From: RUG11783 sp964599695
Lineage (GTDB): Bacteria; Bacillota; Clostridia; Oscillospirales; Ruminococcaceae
Assembly: GCA_964599695.1 (NCBI GenBank)
Contig: CAZRGP010000005.1
Span: 1-64,000 of the forward strand
DNA length: 64,000 bases
Direction: 5' to 3'
Shown: piece by piece, positions 42,404 through 51,657 of the stretch
Layout: the number at the start of each line of letters is the position of its first letter
How positions within the stretch are numbered: the first letter of the stretch is position 1
Position numbers and translations under genes: made by a program
Notes under the pieces: model-generated
What the model saw: only the letters and a program-made list of their open reading frames with translations
Told to the model about the DNA's origin: nothing
The model's database searches: none

Positions 42404-42958
42404 TTAATTCCCTTTCTTGTCCTTTGTAAGAGGACGGATCACCGAGTTGATCTTGCCCGTCTTTTCACTTCCGTAGATCTTCATGATCGCGTTGTTGAGC
42501 CCGTTCTTGGTCTTGTATCGGTCGATCATCTCCGCGAGTTCCTTCATGTTCACGGCGAAATCCACGGGGTGAGCCTCGAACAGCTCCTCCAGTTTGGACT
42601 CCACTTCGTCCCGGGAGGTCTTGCTCTTCTTCTCGATCTGGACGCCGCGTTCGGTCCAGAAATCGACGACCGCGTCAAACCCGATGTCGCCGCTGATGAT
42701 CTCGAAGCGCTCAGAAGGATTCTGAGCGATCAGGTATCCCAGATAGGTCGTGAGCTGGAAGTCCAGCGCGTTTCTCCCGTTCTTCTTCAGTTCGATGTAT
42801 TCGGTGCGGCACCTGGACTCGGCCAGTCTCTTGTGCATACCGAAGGTCATTTTGTTCGTTCCGTTGTGGAAGATGATCAGACGGTCCGTCTCTCTCAGGG
42901 TCTCCACCCCTTTCAGACCGCGTTCATCCACATTTTCAAAATCCACCAGTAATATCAT
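42404..42958 (-). CDS. NYN/PIN-domain protein
   Basis: The 184-residue protein has PIN-like acidic positions: Asp6 in LLVDFENV, Asp in GRNALDFQL and Asp in ISGDIGFDAVVDF, forming the expected metal-binding site of a NYN/PIN ribonuclease. The C-terminal 80 residues are helical and charged, with no named domain. AAGGTGG precedes ATG 42958. It lies between the thioredoxin-like and MBOAT genes on the minus strand, with 16-base gaps on both sides. RNA target unknown. Confidence 0.78.
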   Translation of the reverse strand: MILLVDFENVDERGLKGVETLRETDRLIIFHNGTNKMTFGMHKRLAESRCRTEYIELKKNGRNALDFQLTTYLGYLIAQNPSERFEIISGDIGFDAVVDFWTERGVQIEKKSKTSRDEVESKLEELFEAHPVDFAVNMKELAEMIDRYKTKNGLNNAIMKIYGSEKTGKINSVIRPLTKDKKGN

Positions 42959-42974
42959 GCGATTACCACCTTGT

Positions 42975-43544
42975 TCAATTCTTGATCATATCGATGCCCT
43001 GCTGCAGGGCATCCGCCGAGATCATTCCAACGGCGTAGGCGACCAGATTCCCCTCGGCGTCGATGAGATAGGTCGCAGGTATGGAGCTGACACCGTAAGC
43101 TGCCGCTCCGGAATACTCCGTGTCAAAATAGACGGGAAACTCGTATCCCATCTCCTCTATGAACGCGCCGGCGCTCTCCAGCGTCTCCCTCTGGCCGTCG
43201 GTGAGGTTCACCATCATGAACCGGACCTCTTCCTCCCGGAGACAGGCCTCGTTGAAATCGGGGAGCTCCTGCTTGCAGGGCGGGCACCAGCTCGCCCAGA
43301 AGTTCAGGACCACCGGCGTCCCCCTGAAATCGGAGAGGTGCACTTCCTTCCCGTCCGCATCATAGACGGTGAAATCCGGCGCCGGTTCCCTCTCGGTCTC
43401 CTCTGTTTCCGCTTCCTCCGCCTCCACCGACACCGATGAGATGTCCGGCGCGGTCTCCACGAGGTTATTGTACAGTTTCGTTGCCGCAAACAGCAGGGCG
43501 GCAAACAGCAGAACAAGAACGATCAATCGTATCGTGCGGCTCAT
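42975..43544 (-). CDS. TlpA-like membrane-anchored thioredoxin
   Basis: This 189-residue protein has one N-terminal helix, an acidic linker rich in Glu and a redoxin domain. The active site is WCPPCKQE (about residues 97-104), preceded by GTPVVLNFWAS, and the cis-Pro lies in SSIPATYLID. It faces outside the membrane and should reduce disulfides. The CcdA gene 15 bases upstream is its natural electron source, so the pair is a complete extracytoplasmic reducing pathway. AAGG precedes ATG 43544. Confidence 0.93.
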   Translation of the reverse strand: MSRTIRLIVLVLLFAALLFAATKLYNNLVETAPDISSVSVEAEEAETEETEREPAPDFTVYDADGKEVHLSDFRGTPVVLNFWASWCPPCKQELPDFNEACLREEEVRFMMVNLTDGQRETLESAGAFIEEMGYEFPVYFDTEYSGAAAYGVSSIPATYLIDAEGNLVAYAVGMISADALQQGIDMIKN

Positions 43545-43559
43545 AGTTTTCCCTTTCCT

Positions 43560-44222
43560 TTACTGCAAAAACGCCAGCACCCTGTCCAGGACACCGAAAC
43601 ACATGAGAACTCCCACAAGGATCAGAAACGCCCCGGATATCCGGTTGATCCATGTGTAGTGACGCCTGACCCATTTGCTGGCTCCCTTGACCTCATCCAC
43701 CAGCAGCGCGCTGAGAAGGAAGGGTATTCCAAGTCCCAGGGAGTACACCAGAAGCAGGAACGCTCCCTTGAGCACCGTCTCCTGACTTCCCGCGAGCATC
43801 AGGGCAGACCCGAGAAACGTCCCCACGCAGGGTGTCCACCCCACGGCAAAGACGGTCCCGAATAAGAAGGACTTTCCGAAAGTCATGTCGTGGGTGTCCG
43901 CCTTCCCCACTCCACCGCGGAAGATGTTCAGGCGGAGCACACCGAGGTAGTTGAGCCCCAGGAAGATGACCGCGGCGCCGAGGATCACATTCAGAACGCT
44001 GTGGTATCTCTGCAGCAGGCGGCCTACCGTGGAGGCCAGTATGCCCATGGCGAGGAAAACGGCGGAAAAGCCCGCGACGAACCCCATCGCGTTCAGAACG
44101 GTCTTCTTCCGGTTTCTCTCTCCGCCTCCCGCGAAGTAGGACAGATATATGGGCACCATGGGCAGAAGACAGGGGGATATAAAGGTGATGACACCTTCCA
44201 GAAACACGATGATGACCTGCAC
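43560..44222 (-). CDS. ccdA: Cytochrome c biogenesis/disulfide-reductase protein CcdA
   Basis: The 220-residue protein has six membrane helices and the two redox cysteines of the CcdA/DsbD-beta family, in FISPCLLPMVPIY and GWTPCVGTFLG. It carries electrons from cytoplasmic thioredoxin across the membrane to the TlpA-like protein encoded next. The start is GTG 44222 behind GGGGGA. No cytochrome c gene is seen here, so general thiol reduction is more likely than cytochrome maturation. Confidence 0.95.
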   Translation of the reverse strand: MQVIIVFLEGVITFISPCLLPMVPIYLSYFAGGGERNRKKTVLNAMGFVAGFSAVFLAMGILASTVGRLLQRYHSVLNVILGAAVIFLGLNYLGVLRLNIFRGGVGKADTHDMTFGKSFLFGTVFAVGWTPCVGTFLGSALMLAGSQETVLKGAFLLLVYSLGLGIPFLLSALLVDEVKGASKWVRRHYTWINRISGAFLILVGVLMCFGVLDRVLAFLQ

Positions 44223-44343
44223 AGGACTTCCCCCTTTCCCTCATGTACGCCCATTATAGCAAAAACACCGCGCGCAATAAAATCAGCGCTTTTCCCGGTC
44301 CTGTAATATAATGAAACAAACATCAGGAAGGAGACTTTCCGTC

Positions 44344-45443
44344 ATGAACATCGGAGTCATCGGCGCCGGCGCCATCAGCGATATCTACCTCAAAAACATG
44401 TCCACCCGTTTCCCCGGCCTTCGCGTGACATCGGTCAGCGCGCGGCATATCGAAAATGCCCGGAAGAAAGCGGACCTCTACGGCATCCGCGCCGTTACGG
44501 TGGAGGAGATGCTGGCGGATCCGGACACGGAGATGGTGGTGATCCTGACCCCGGTGGACACCCATGCCGGGCTGATCCGCGACGCCCTGAACGCGGGCAA
44601 GCACGTGTACTGCGAAAAGACCATCTCGGAGACCGCGGATGAAGCTTTCGCCCTTCTTGACCTCGCGAAGGAAAAGGGGGTCCGCCTGGGATGCGCTCCC
44701 GACACCTTCCTCGGCTCCTCCCTTCAGACCGCGAGGAAACTGATCGACAGCGGAAAGATCGGGACGGTCCACTCGTTCTCCGTCTCGGTCAACCGCAGCA
44801 ACGACTTCCTCACCGCTCTCTTTCCCTTCCTCCGGCTGCCGGGTGCCGGAGCCCTGAGAGATTACCTCGTGTATTTCGTCACCGCTCTTGTGGCTCTTCT
44901 GGGTCCCGTGGACTCCGTCGCCGCCTTCTGCGAAACGCCTTACCCGTCAAGGGTCGGAAAGTTCCCCAGTTCTCCAACTTCGGGCAGGAGACTCCCACGC
45001 CGAACGAGAGCATCGTCTCCGCCATCGTGCGGATGAAGAACGGGATCACGGGCACGATCCATGAAAACAACGAGAGCGTCATCGGCGAACAGTGCCTTTT
45101 CTACCTGTACGGGACCGATGGGATACTCCGTCTGGGCAACCCAAACAACTTCGGCGACGCCATCACCTGCTACCCTCCGGATCCCAGGACCGCGCCGGAG
45201 GAGATCATGTCGGATCTCCCCTTCGGGGAAAACTCCCGGGGTGTAGGCCCGGCGGAAATGGCTTCTGCCATCCTTCATGGAGAAGAAGCGAGGACCGACG
45301 CCTGTCTCGCCGCTCACGTGCTGGAAGTCCTGGAGGCGATGGAGAAAAGCTCCGCCGCCGGCTCATTCGTTGCCGTCCGCTCCGAAGCGAAGAGACCCCT
45401 GCCGCTCCTGCCTGAGGATTATTCCTCCCTTCTCTCCGATTGA
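44344..45443 (+). pseudogene. Gfo/Idh/MocA family oxidoreductase, frameshifted
   Basis: The N-terminal Rossmann part (NIGVIGAGAISDIYLKNM, then GKHVYCEKTISET, the conserved EKP-like site with Thr in place of Pro) reads in frame from ATG 44344. After CETPYP near 44945 the frame must change for the C-terminal domain (VKGRKVPQFSNFG through NGITGTIHENNES) to continue to 45443. One inserted base between 44945 and 44946 restores a normal protein of about 366 residues. It is therefore a one-base deletion or a sequence error. GGAG precedes the start and TATAAT lies at 44307. The gene end overlaps lysR tail to tail by 25 bases. Confidence 0.85.
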
Positions 45444-46336
45444 CTTTCCGTTTCGGAGGAAAAGGTACATTCTTTCACGAAATCGATGAAATGCTCTTCC
45501 ACCGTCGGAAGCGGATGCCCCTTTCTCCAGACAAACAGATATTCCAGGAACCGGTCCGCTCCCTCGATCCTCTTGGAAACGAGAGACGTATTGGGCACGT
45601 AGGCGGTCTGGGGAAAAAGACTGATCCCCATCTCTTTTCCGGCCAGTGCCGCAGCGTCAAGGTAGCTGTCCATCTCACACACGATGTTGGGTTCGTCTCC
45701 GGTCTCCCGGAACCACTTGTATATCCGGTCGACCACCGCTTTCCTGCTGGGTACGATAAGCGGTTCTCCTGCGAGCTGCCCGATGCTGACTGTGCCGGAC
45801 TCTATACCTGCCAGCGGGTGATTCCGGTTCATCAGCGCTACCATCGGCTCCTTTCCCACCGAAAAACTGTTGAGAAGGGAGTTGTCGCACGGCGCGGTGA
45901 TCACCGCCAGGGAGATCAGACCGCTCCGCATCTTTTCCAGAAGATCATCCGTGCTTCCGTCCGTTATGTGAAAGCGCACCTTGGGGTGCATTTTGTAAAA
46001 ACCGGAAAACCACGATCCCGCGATATCCGGCGCCGTTCCTTCCACAAGACCAAGCGATATCGTTCCGCCCATTCCTTTACTCATAGACAATATTTCCGAC
46101 TCAGCCTTCTCCACAAGGCTGAGTATTTCTTTTGCCCTTCTGTAAAGGAGACGTCCGGATTCCGTTACTTTCAGCCCCCTCTTCCCCCGTATCAGCAGCG
46201 TGGTCTCCAGCTCCCTTTCCAGGTTCCGGATCTGCGCGCTGAGAGGCGGCTGGCTCATGTTCAGTTTTTCAGCCGCTCTCGAAATATTCAGTTCCTCCAC
46301 TACCGTTACAAAGTAGCGCAACGTCTTGATATCCAT
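45419..46336 (-). CDS. LysR family transcriptional regulator
   Basis: The 305-residue protein has the LysR N-terminal helix-turn-helix (KTLRYFVTVVEELNISRAAEKLNMSQPPLSAQIRNLE, residues about 4-39) and a C-terminal effector-binding domain of the periplasmic-binding type. It is transcribed away from the glutamine-synthetase operon across a 124-base AT-rich gap holding a dyad and both promoters, the classic LysR layout. It probably controls that operon and itself. The effector is unknown; a nitrogen-status metabolite is plausible (inference). Confidence 0.95.
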   Translation of the reverse strand: MDIKTLRYFVTVVEELNISRAAEKLNMSQPPLSAQIRNLERELETTLLIRGKRGLKVTESGRLLYRRAKEILSLVEKAESEILSMSKGMGGTISLGLVEGTAPDIAGSWFSGFYKMHPKVRFHITDGSTDDLLEKMRSGLISLAVITAPCDNSLLNSFSVGKEPMVALMNRNHPLAGIESGTVSIGQLAGEPLIVPSRKAVVDRIYKWFRETGDEPNIVCEMDSYLDAAALAGKEMGISLFPQTAYVPNTSLVSKRIEGADRFLEYLFVWRKGHPLPTVEEHFIDFVKECTFSSETESQSERREE

Positions 46337-46421
46337 CTTTCCGCTCCGGTTACTATATAAATTTCGTATGATAATGCGAATATTATATGTATTTTACATC
46401 AAAGGAAATGTTCCATACAAT
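46334..46421. promoter_or_regulatory. Divergent promoter region between lysR and the glnN operon
   Basis: For the plus strand TTTACA (46393-46398) and TACAAT (46416-46421) are 17 bases apart. For the minus strand TTCGCA (46380-46375), 17 bases and TATAGT (46357-46352) fit a lysR promoter. An imperfect dyad TTCG-N10-CGAA (46363-46380) of the T-N11-A type covers the lysR -35 and lies 13 bases upstream of the glnN -35, a good LysR binding position. Confidence 0.65.
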
Positions 46422-46460
46422 TTGAAATATGTTTTTAAACCAACGAATAGGAGGATCCCC

Positions 46461-48551
46461 ATGAGCAACGTACAAGATTATTTCGGCTGTGATGTGTTTG
46501 ACGACAGAAAAATGAAGACCTGCCTCTCATCCGATGTCTACGACTCCCTGAGACAGACAATGGAAGAGGGAAAAAAGCTGGACATCGACGTCGCCAATTC
46601 TGTCGCGGAAGCGATGAAGGAATGGGCGGTTTCAAAAGGCGCGACCCACTTCACACACTGGTTCCAGCCTCTGACAGGGATCACCGCGGAAAAACACGAC
46701 AGTTTCATCGAACGCTCCCCTCTCGGCGGCGTAATTCTGGATTTTTCGGGAAAAGAACTGGTCAAAGGAGAGCCGGACGCATCCTCCCTTCCCTCCGGAG
46801 GGCTCCGGGCGACGTTTGAAGCGCGGGGCTACACGGCATGGGACCCCACTTCCTATGCCTTCATCAAGGGAAAGACGCTCTACATCCCCACCGCTTTCTG
46901 CTCGTATACCGGAGAGGCGCTGGACAAGAAGACGCCGCTCCTTCGTTCCATGGATGCCCTCAACAGGGAAGCGCTCCGCGTCCTGAAGGCGATCGGAGAA
47001 AAAGAAGTAAAGCATGTTACCGCCGTCGCAGGAGCCGAGCAGGAGTATTTTCTCGTTCCCCTGGATCTGTTTGAAAAGAGAGATGACCTCAAATATGCAG
47101 GCAGGACCCTCTTCGGTGCAGCGCCTCCCAAAGGACAGGAGCTGGACGACCACTATTTCGGCGCGATCAAGCCGGGCGTGGAGGCCTTTATGACCGACCT
47201 CAACGAGACGCTGTGGAAGCTTGGTGTCCCCGCGAAGACAGAGCACAACGAAGTCGCTCCGTCCCAGCATGAACTGGCGTGCATCTATACGACCGTCAAC
47301 ATGGCCACCGACCAGAACCAGCTGGTAATGGAGATCCTGAAGAAGACAGCGGCGAAACATCATTTTGCCTGTCTCCTTCACGAAAAACCTTTCAAGGGGG
47401 TAAACGGAAGCGGCAAGCACGACAACTGGTCCCTCGCCACCGACACCGGGACAAACCTCCTCGCGCCGGGAAAGACCCCTGCGGAAAATATCCGCTTCCT
47501 GCTATTCATCAGCGCCGTGATACGTGCCGTGGACGATTATCAGGATCTTCTCCGGCTCTCCGTGGCCACCGCCAGCAACGACCATCGGCTCGGCGCGAAC
47601 GAAGCTCCGCCCGCTGTCATATCCATCTTCCTGGGCGAGGACCTCACCTCCCTCCTGGAGTCCTTCGCCGAAGGAAAGACCCATGAAGAGACCCGGGAGC
47701 AGTGGATGAAACTGGGATCGGCTGTCCTTCCGGAGTTCCACAAGGATCAGACCGACCGGAACCGCACCTCCCCGTTTGCCTACACGGGCAACAAATTTGA
47801 ATTCCGCATGCCCGGCGCGTCCGACAGCATCGCCTGTCCGAACATCATGCTCAACAGCGCCGTATCGGAATCCCTCCGCTGCTTCGCGGATGTGCTGGAA
47901 AAGGCAGAAGACAAGCAGAGCGCCGTCCGGGAGATCATTGCGGATACCTATAGGGACCACTGCCGGATCATATTCAACGGAAACGGATACGATGACAGCT
48001 GGATCGAAGAAGCCGAATCACGGGGACTGCTCAATTACAGATCCACACCGGAATGCATGCCGCACCTGATGGACAGGAAAAACGTGGAGATGCTGACCAG
48101 GGCAGGCGTGTACGACTTCACGGAACTGCAGTCCCGCTGTGACATCATGCTGGAAAACTACTGCAAGACCGTCGTCATCGAGGCGCGGACCATGGTCGAC
48201 ATGGCATACCGTCTCCTGGCACCTGCCGCTGAGAAATACGCGGCGGATCTCGCCTCAAGAGCTGTTCTGAAACGTTCGGCAGTCTCCTCAGCTCCGTGCA
48301 TGTTTGAGGACCACCTGGTCCGCATGCTTTCCGCTGTCACAGATGAGATCTACATGGCAATGCTCGACCTTGAGAAAAAGCTCGCGTCGGCCGACTGCGG
48401 GACCTGGGCGGAGCGTTCCGTCTCTCTCAAGGACGAGGTCATTCCGGCGATGGAAACCCTCCGGAAACACTGCGATGAAGCGGAAAGAATAACCGCAAAG
48501 GAATACTGGCCCGTGCCGTCCTACGGCGAACTGCTGTTCGGCACAAAGTAA
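46461..48551 (+). CDS. glnN: Glutamine synthetase type III
   Basis: The 696-residue enzyme makes glutamine from glutamate, ammonia and ATP. Size and motifs are those of GS-III: the N-terminal FGCDVFDDRKMKTCL, GAEQEYFLV, HNEVAPSQHELA, and the signature KPFKGVNGSGKHDNWS, then a long C-terminal domain with KRSAVSSAP. GGAGG precedes ATG 46461. It heads the eleven-gene operon and would supply glutamine for the five glutamine-using enzymes that follow. AT-rich promoter sequence lies just upstream. Confidence 0.97.
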   Translation: MSNVQDYFGCDVFDDRKMKTCLSSDVYDSLRQTMEEGKKLDIDVANSVAEAMKEWAVSKGATHFTHWFQPLTGITAEKHDSFIERSPLGGVILDFSGKELVKGEPDASSLPSGGLRATFEARGYTAWDPTSYAFIKGKTLYIPTAFCSYTGEALDKKTPLLRSMDALNREALRVLKAIGEKEVKHVTAVAGAEQEYFLVPLDLFEKRDDLKYAGRTLFGAAPPKGQELDDHYFGAIKPGVEAFMTDLNETLWKLGVPAKTEHNEVAPSQHELACIYTTVNMATDQNQLVMEILKKTAAKHHFACLLHEKPFKGVNGSGKHDNWSLATDTGTNLLAPGKTPAENIRFLLFISAVIRAVDDYQDLLRLSVATASNDHRLGANEAPPAVISIFLGEDLTSLLESFAEGKTHEETREQWMKLGSAVLPEFHKDQTDRNRTSPFAYTGNKFEFRMPGASDSIACPNIMLNSAVSESLRCFADVLEKAEDKQSAVREIIADTYRDHCRIIFNGNGYDDSWIEEAESRGLLNYRSTPECMPHLMDRKNVEMLTRAGVYDFTELQSRCDIMLENYCKTVVIEARTMVDMAYRLLAPAAEKYAADLASRAVLKRSAVSSAPCMFEDHLVRMLSAVTDEIYMAMLDLEKKLASADCGTWAERSVSLKDEVIPAMETLRKHCDEAERITAKEYWPVPSYGELLFGTK

Positions 48552-48575
48552 CTCCCCATCGAAAGGAGCGTGTTC

Positions 48576-49574
48576 ATGGATAGTATCAGCAGATTTCAGT
48601 ACCGGTGTGCCCCCTACCGCTACGTAGCAAGATACCGGGACGGGAAATGGAAAAAGGGGTTCCTCTCCACCGAAGCGACCATCACCCTCAATGAGAGCGC
48701 CTGTGTCTTCCAGTACGCCCAGAACGTATTTGAAGGGCTGAAGGCGCGAAAGTCCCCCGACGGCAGGATCCTGTGCTTCCGGCCGGACAAAAACGCTGCC
48801 CGCATGGCGGATTCGTGCAGAAGGATGTATATGCCCGTCTTCCCGGAGGAGATGTTCATCGACGCCGTAAGAGAAGTCGTGCTCGCCAACCGGGATCTCG
48901 TCCCGGAGTACGGCGACGGCAGTTCCCTCTACATCCGTCCCTTCATGATCGGAACGGACCCTGTCCTCGGAGTCAGACCGGCAACGGAATATGAATTCCG
49001 CATATTTGTTTCTCCAGTGGGGCCTTACTTCAGCAAAGAGGTCTCACTGAGGGTATGCGACTACGACAGGGCGGCACCCCATGGGACCGGAAAGATCAAG
49101 GCAGGTCTGAACTACGCGATGAGCCTGTTCCCCATCGCGGAGGCGCATGCCCTAGGCTACGATGAAAACCTGTATGTCGACGCGGCCACCAGGACCTATG
49201 TGGAGGAGACCGGAGGTGCGAACATCTTTTTCATAAAGGAGGACGGCTCCCTCGTCACACCGAGATCAGAGACGATCCTCCCCTCCATCACCAGGGAATC
49301 CCTCCTTTATGTTGCCGAACACTATCTGGGGATCCCTGCAAGAGAGGAGCGCATCCCGATCTGCGAGATCGGAGGGTATGAAGAGTGCGGCCTGTGCGGG
49401 ACCGCAGCCGTTATCTCCCCTGTGGGAAAGATCGACGACCACGGGATCGTTCACACCTATTTCCGCCGCTCCCCTTACGCCGCCTCCCTCACCGCGAAAG
49501 CCCGTGAGACCCTTTCGGGGATCATGGAAGGCACTGTAGAGGCGCCTCAGGGATGGAACCTGGAAATCAGGTAA
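48576..49574 (+). CDS. ilvE: Branched-chain amino acid aminotransferase
   Basis: The 332-residue PLP enzyme of fold type IV exchanges amino groups between branched-chain amino acids and 2-oxoglutarate. It shows VFQYAQNVFEGLKARKS near residue 45, RPFMIGTDPVLGV, the PLP lysine region TGKIKAGLNYA, and VEETGGANIFFI with ITRESLL. GGAG seven bases before ATG 48576 favours it over GTG 48570. It follows glnN by 24 bases. It could regenerate glutamate for glutamine synthetase. Confidence 0.93.
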   Translation: MDSISRFQYRCAPYRYVARYRDGKWKKGFLSTEATITLNESACVFQYAQNVFEGLKARKSPDGRILCFRPDKNAARMADSCRRMYMPVFPEEMFIDAVREVVLANRDLVPEYGDGSSLYIRPFMIGTDPVLGVRPATEYEFRIFVSPVGPYFSKEVSLRVCDYDRAAPHGTGKIKAGLNYAMSLFPIAEAHALGYDENLYVDAATRTYVEETGGANIFFIKEDGSLVTPRSETILPSITRESLLYVAEHYLGIPAREERIPICEIGGYEECGLCGTAAVISPVGKIDDHGIVHTYFRRSPYAASLTAKARETLSGIMEGTVEAPQGWNLEIR

Positions 49575-49608
49575 CTGTCGATCGGCTTCATGAAAGGAAG
49601 GTTTGTTT

Positions 49609-50883
49609 ATGTCCGGATATGCAGTAGTAGGAGTCAACTGGGGAGATGAGGGAAAAGGGCGGATGGTGGACCTTCTGACGGAGAACTGCGACATCGCAGT
49701 CCGCTATCAGGGCGGCGGAAATGCCGGTCATACCGTCGTCAACGAGAGGGGAAAGTTCGCGCTCCACCTTCTTCCGTCCGGCGTCTTTCGCCCCTCCGTA
49801 GTCAACGTTCTCGGAAACGGCGTGGCGCTGGATCCGGAGAATCTCTGCATCGAGATCGATCAGCTGTCCCGTGCCGGTGTCCCGGTCACCCCGGACAATC
49901 TGAAGATCAGCACCAGGGCATCCCTGCTTCTCCCGTGGCACAGGGAAAGGGATGAACGGGAGGAAGCGAGGCTGAAGGAAAGGAAGTACGGATCCACCAA
50001 ACAGGGAATCGCCCCTTTCTATTCAGACAAGGCTTTAAAGAAGACCGTGCTCGCAGGGGAGCTCCTCTGTCCGGAATATTTCAAAGCGCATCTGAGAGAG
50101 ATCCGTGAATGGGAAAATCTCCTGCTCACCTCTGTCTACGGCGCTTCTCCTGTTGAGGAGAGCGATCTGGAGGAATGGGCGGACCGGTACTGCAGCAGGA
50201 TCGTCCCTTTTCTGTGTGATACCGGAAAATACCTGAGCGACGCCCAGGACGCAGGCAGATCCATCCTCTATGAAGCGCAGCTGGGGGCGCTGAGAGACCT
50301 GGATTTCGGAATCTGGCCGTTCACCACATCCTCCAACACCCTCGCATCCTATATCCCCATCGGATCCGGTTTTCCCGGCGCCAGGGCGGACCGGGTGATC
50401 GGAGTCGTGAAAGCGTACTCCACCTGTGTGGGTGAAGGCCCCTTTGTCAGCGAACTTCCGGTCGACGAAGCGGAGGTCCTGCGGGAAGCGGGTTCGGAAT
50501 ATGGAGCGAAGACCGGACGGCCCAGGAGGATCGGCGCTCTGGACCTGGTCGCCACGGCATACGGCGCGTCGGTCCAGGGAGCGACCGAGATCGCGCTTAC
50601 GAAACTCGATGTCCTCAGCTGCATGGAACGCATTCCCGTATGTACAGCTTATATCGTGGACGGGAAAAGAACGGAGCAGTTCCCGTTTCCGTGCAAACTG
50701 GAAGGAGCGCTGCCCTGCATAGAGTATGTACCGGGATGGAAAAAGGACATCTCCGGGATCCGTCAATGGGATTCGCTCCCTCTGGAAGCAAGGAGCTATG
50801 TGGAACGGATCGAGTCATATCTCGGTCTGCCGGTCTCCTTTGTCTCGGTGGGACCGGAGCGCAACAGCATCATCAGGCGATAA
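49609..50883 (+). CDS. purA: Adenylosuccinate synthetase, divergent subgroup
   Basis: The 424-residue protein ligates aspartate to IMP using GTP, the first step to AMP. Catalytic Asp13 and Lys16 (WGDEGKGR) and His41 (GNAGHTV) are in place. The late KAYSTCVGEGPF, GRPRRIGALDLVA and LTKLDVLS motifs are also present. Differences include STKQGIAPF where GTTGRGIGP is usual, and EAQLGALRDLD in place of EGAQGTLLDID. I have an impression that similar variants occur in other Clostridia. GGAAGG precedes ATG 49609. purB lies one gene away in the same operon. Confidence 0.9.
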   Translation: MSGYAVVGVNWGDEGKGRMVDLLTENCDIAVRYQGGGNAGHTVVNERGKFALHLLPSGVFRPSVVNVLGNGVALDPENLCIEIDQLSRAGVPVTPDNLKISTRASLLLPWHRERDEREEARLKERKYGSTKQGIAPFYSDKALKKTVLAGELLCPEYFKAHLREIREWENLLLTSVYGASPVEESDLEEWADRYCSRIVPFLCDTGKYLSDAQDAGRSILYEAQLGALRDLDFGIWPFTTSSNTLASYIPIGSGFPGARADRVIGVVKAYSTCVGEGPFVSELPVDEAEVLREAGSEYGAKTGRPRRIGALDLVATAYGASVQGATEIALTKLDVLSCMERIPVCTAYIVDGKRTEQFPFPCKLEGALPCIEYVPGWKKDISGIRQWDSLPLEARSYVERIESYLGLPVSFVSVGPERNSIIRR

Positions 50884-50901
50884 TCGCAGACAGGAGAGAT
50901 C

Positions 50902-51657
50902 ATGTTTCAGGCAGATGTCACGGCACAAAAATGCGTTTTGTGGATCCGGGACTTTTTCAGGAATAACGGAGACGGCTGCAACGCAGTCATCGGGATCTCC
51001 GGCGGAAAGGACAGTTCGGTCACGGCTGCCCTTTGTGTCGAAGCGCTGGGCAGGGAGAAGGTCATCGGGGTCCTTATGCCCGACGGTATACAGGAAGACA
51101 TCGACATGGCGCGGCTCCTGGTCTCCCACCTCGGGATACGCAGCTATGAGATAAACATCGGGAAGATCGTCGACGCGGCGCATGACGCGATCCCCTTTCC
51201 CCTCTCCGACCAGAGCAGGGTGAACCTTCCCGCGAGGATACGGATGTCCGTCCTGTACGCAGTTTCCCAGAGCAACAACGGACGTGTCGCCAACACGTGC
51301 AACCTTTCGGAAGACTGGGTCGGCTACTCCACAAGGTACGGGGACGCCGCCGGTGATTTCAGTCCTCTTGCCCGTCTCACCGTTCAGGAGGTAAAAGCGG
51401 TCGGAAGATCTCTAGGCATCCCGGAAATACTGATCGAGAAAGCGCCTTCGGACGGACTGAGCGGGAAAACGGACGAGGATAACCTGGGCTTCACATACAA
51501 GGAACTGGATCAGTACATACGCAGCGGCTTTATCGCCGATGCCGGAAAGAAAGAAAGGATCGATCTTCTCCACCGGATGAACCGGTTCAAACTTCAGCTC
51601 ATGCCCTCCTTCGAATCCGGTCTTTCCACCATAGACGACAAGGAGGAGCAAAAATGA
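50902..51657 (+). CDS. nadE: NAD+ synthase, ammonia-dependent form
   Basis: The 251-residue enzyme amidates deamido-NAD to NAD. It has the PP-loop GISGGKDSSVTAAL (residues about 32-45), NTCNLSEDWVGYSTRYGD and KAPSDGLSGKTDEDNLGFTY, all NadE hallmarks. There is no glutaminase domain, so it uses free ammonia or receives it from a partner. GGAGAG precedes ATG 50902. Its end overlaps purB by ATGA. With pnuC elsewhere in the window, NAD supply from riboside or de novo routes is possible. Confidence 0.95.
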   Translation: MFQADVTAQKCVLWIRDFFRNNGDGCNAVIGISGGKDSSVTAALCVEALGREKVIGVLMPDGIQEDIDMARLLVSHLGIRSYEINIGKIVDAAHDAIPFPLSDQSRVNLPARIRMSVLYAVSQSNNGRVANTCNLSEDWVGYSTRYGDAAGDFSPLARLTVQEVKAVGRSLGIPEILIEKAPSDGLSGKTDEDNLGFTYKELDQYIRSGFIADAGKKERIDLLHRMNRFKLQLMPSFESGLSTIDDKEEQK

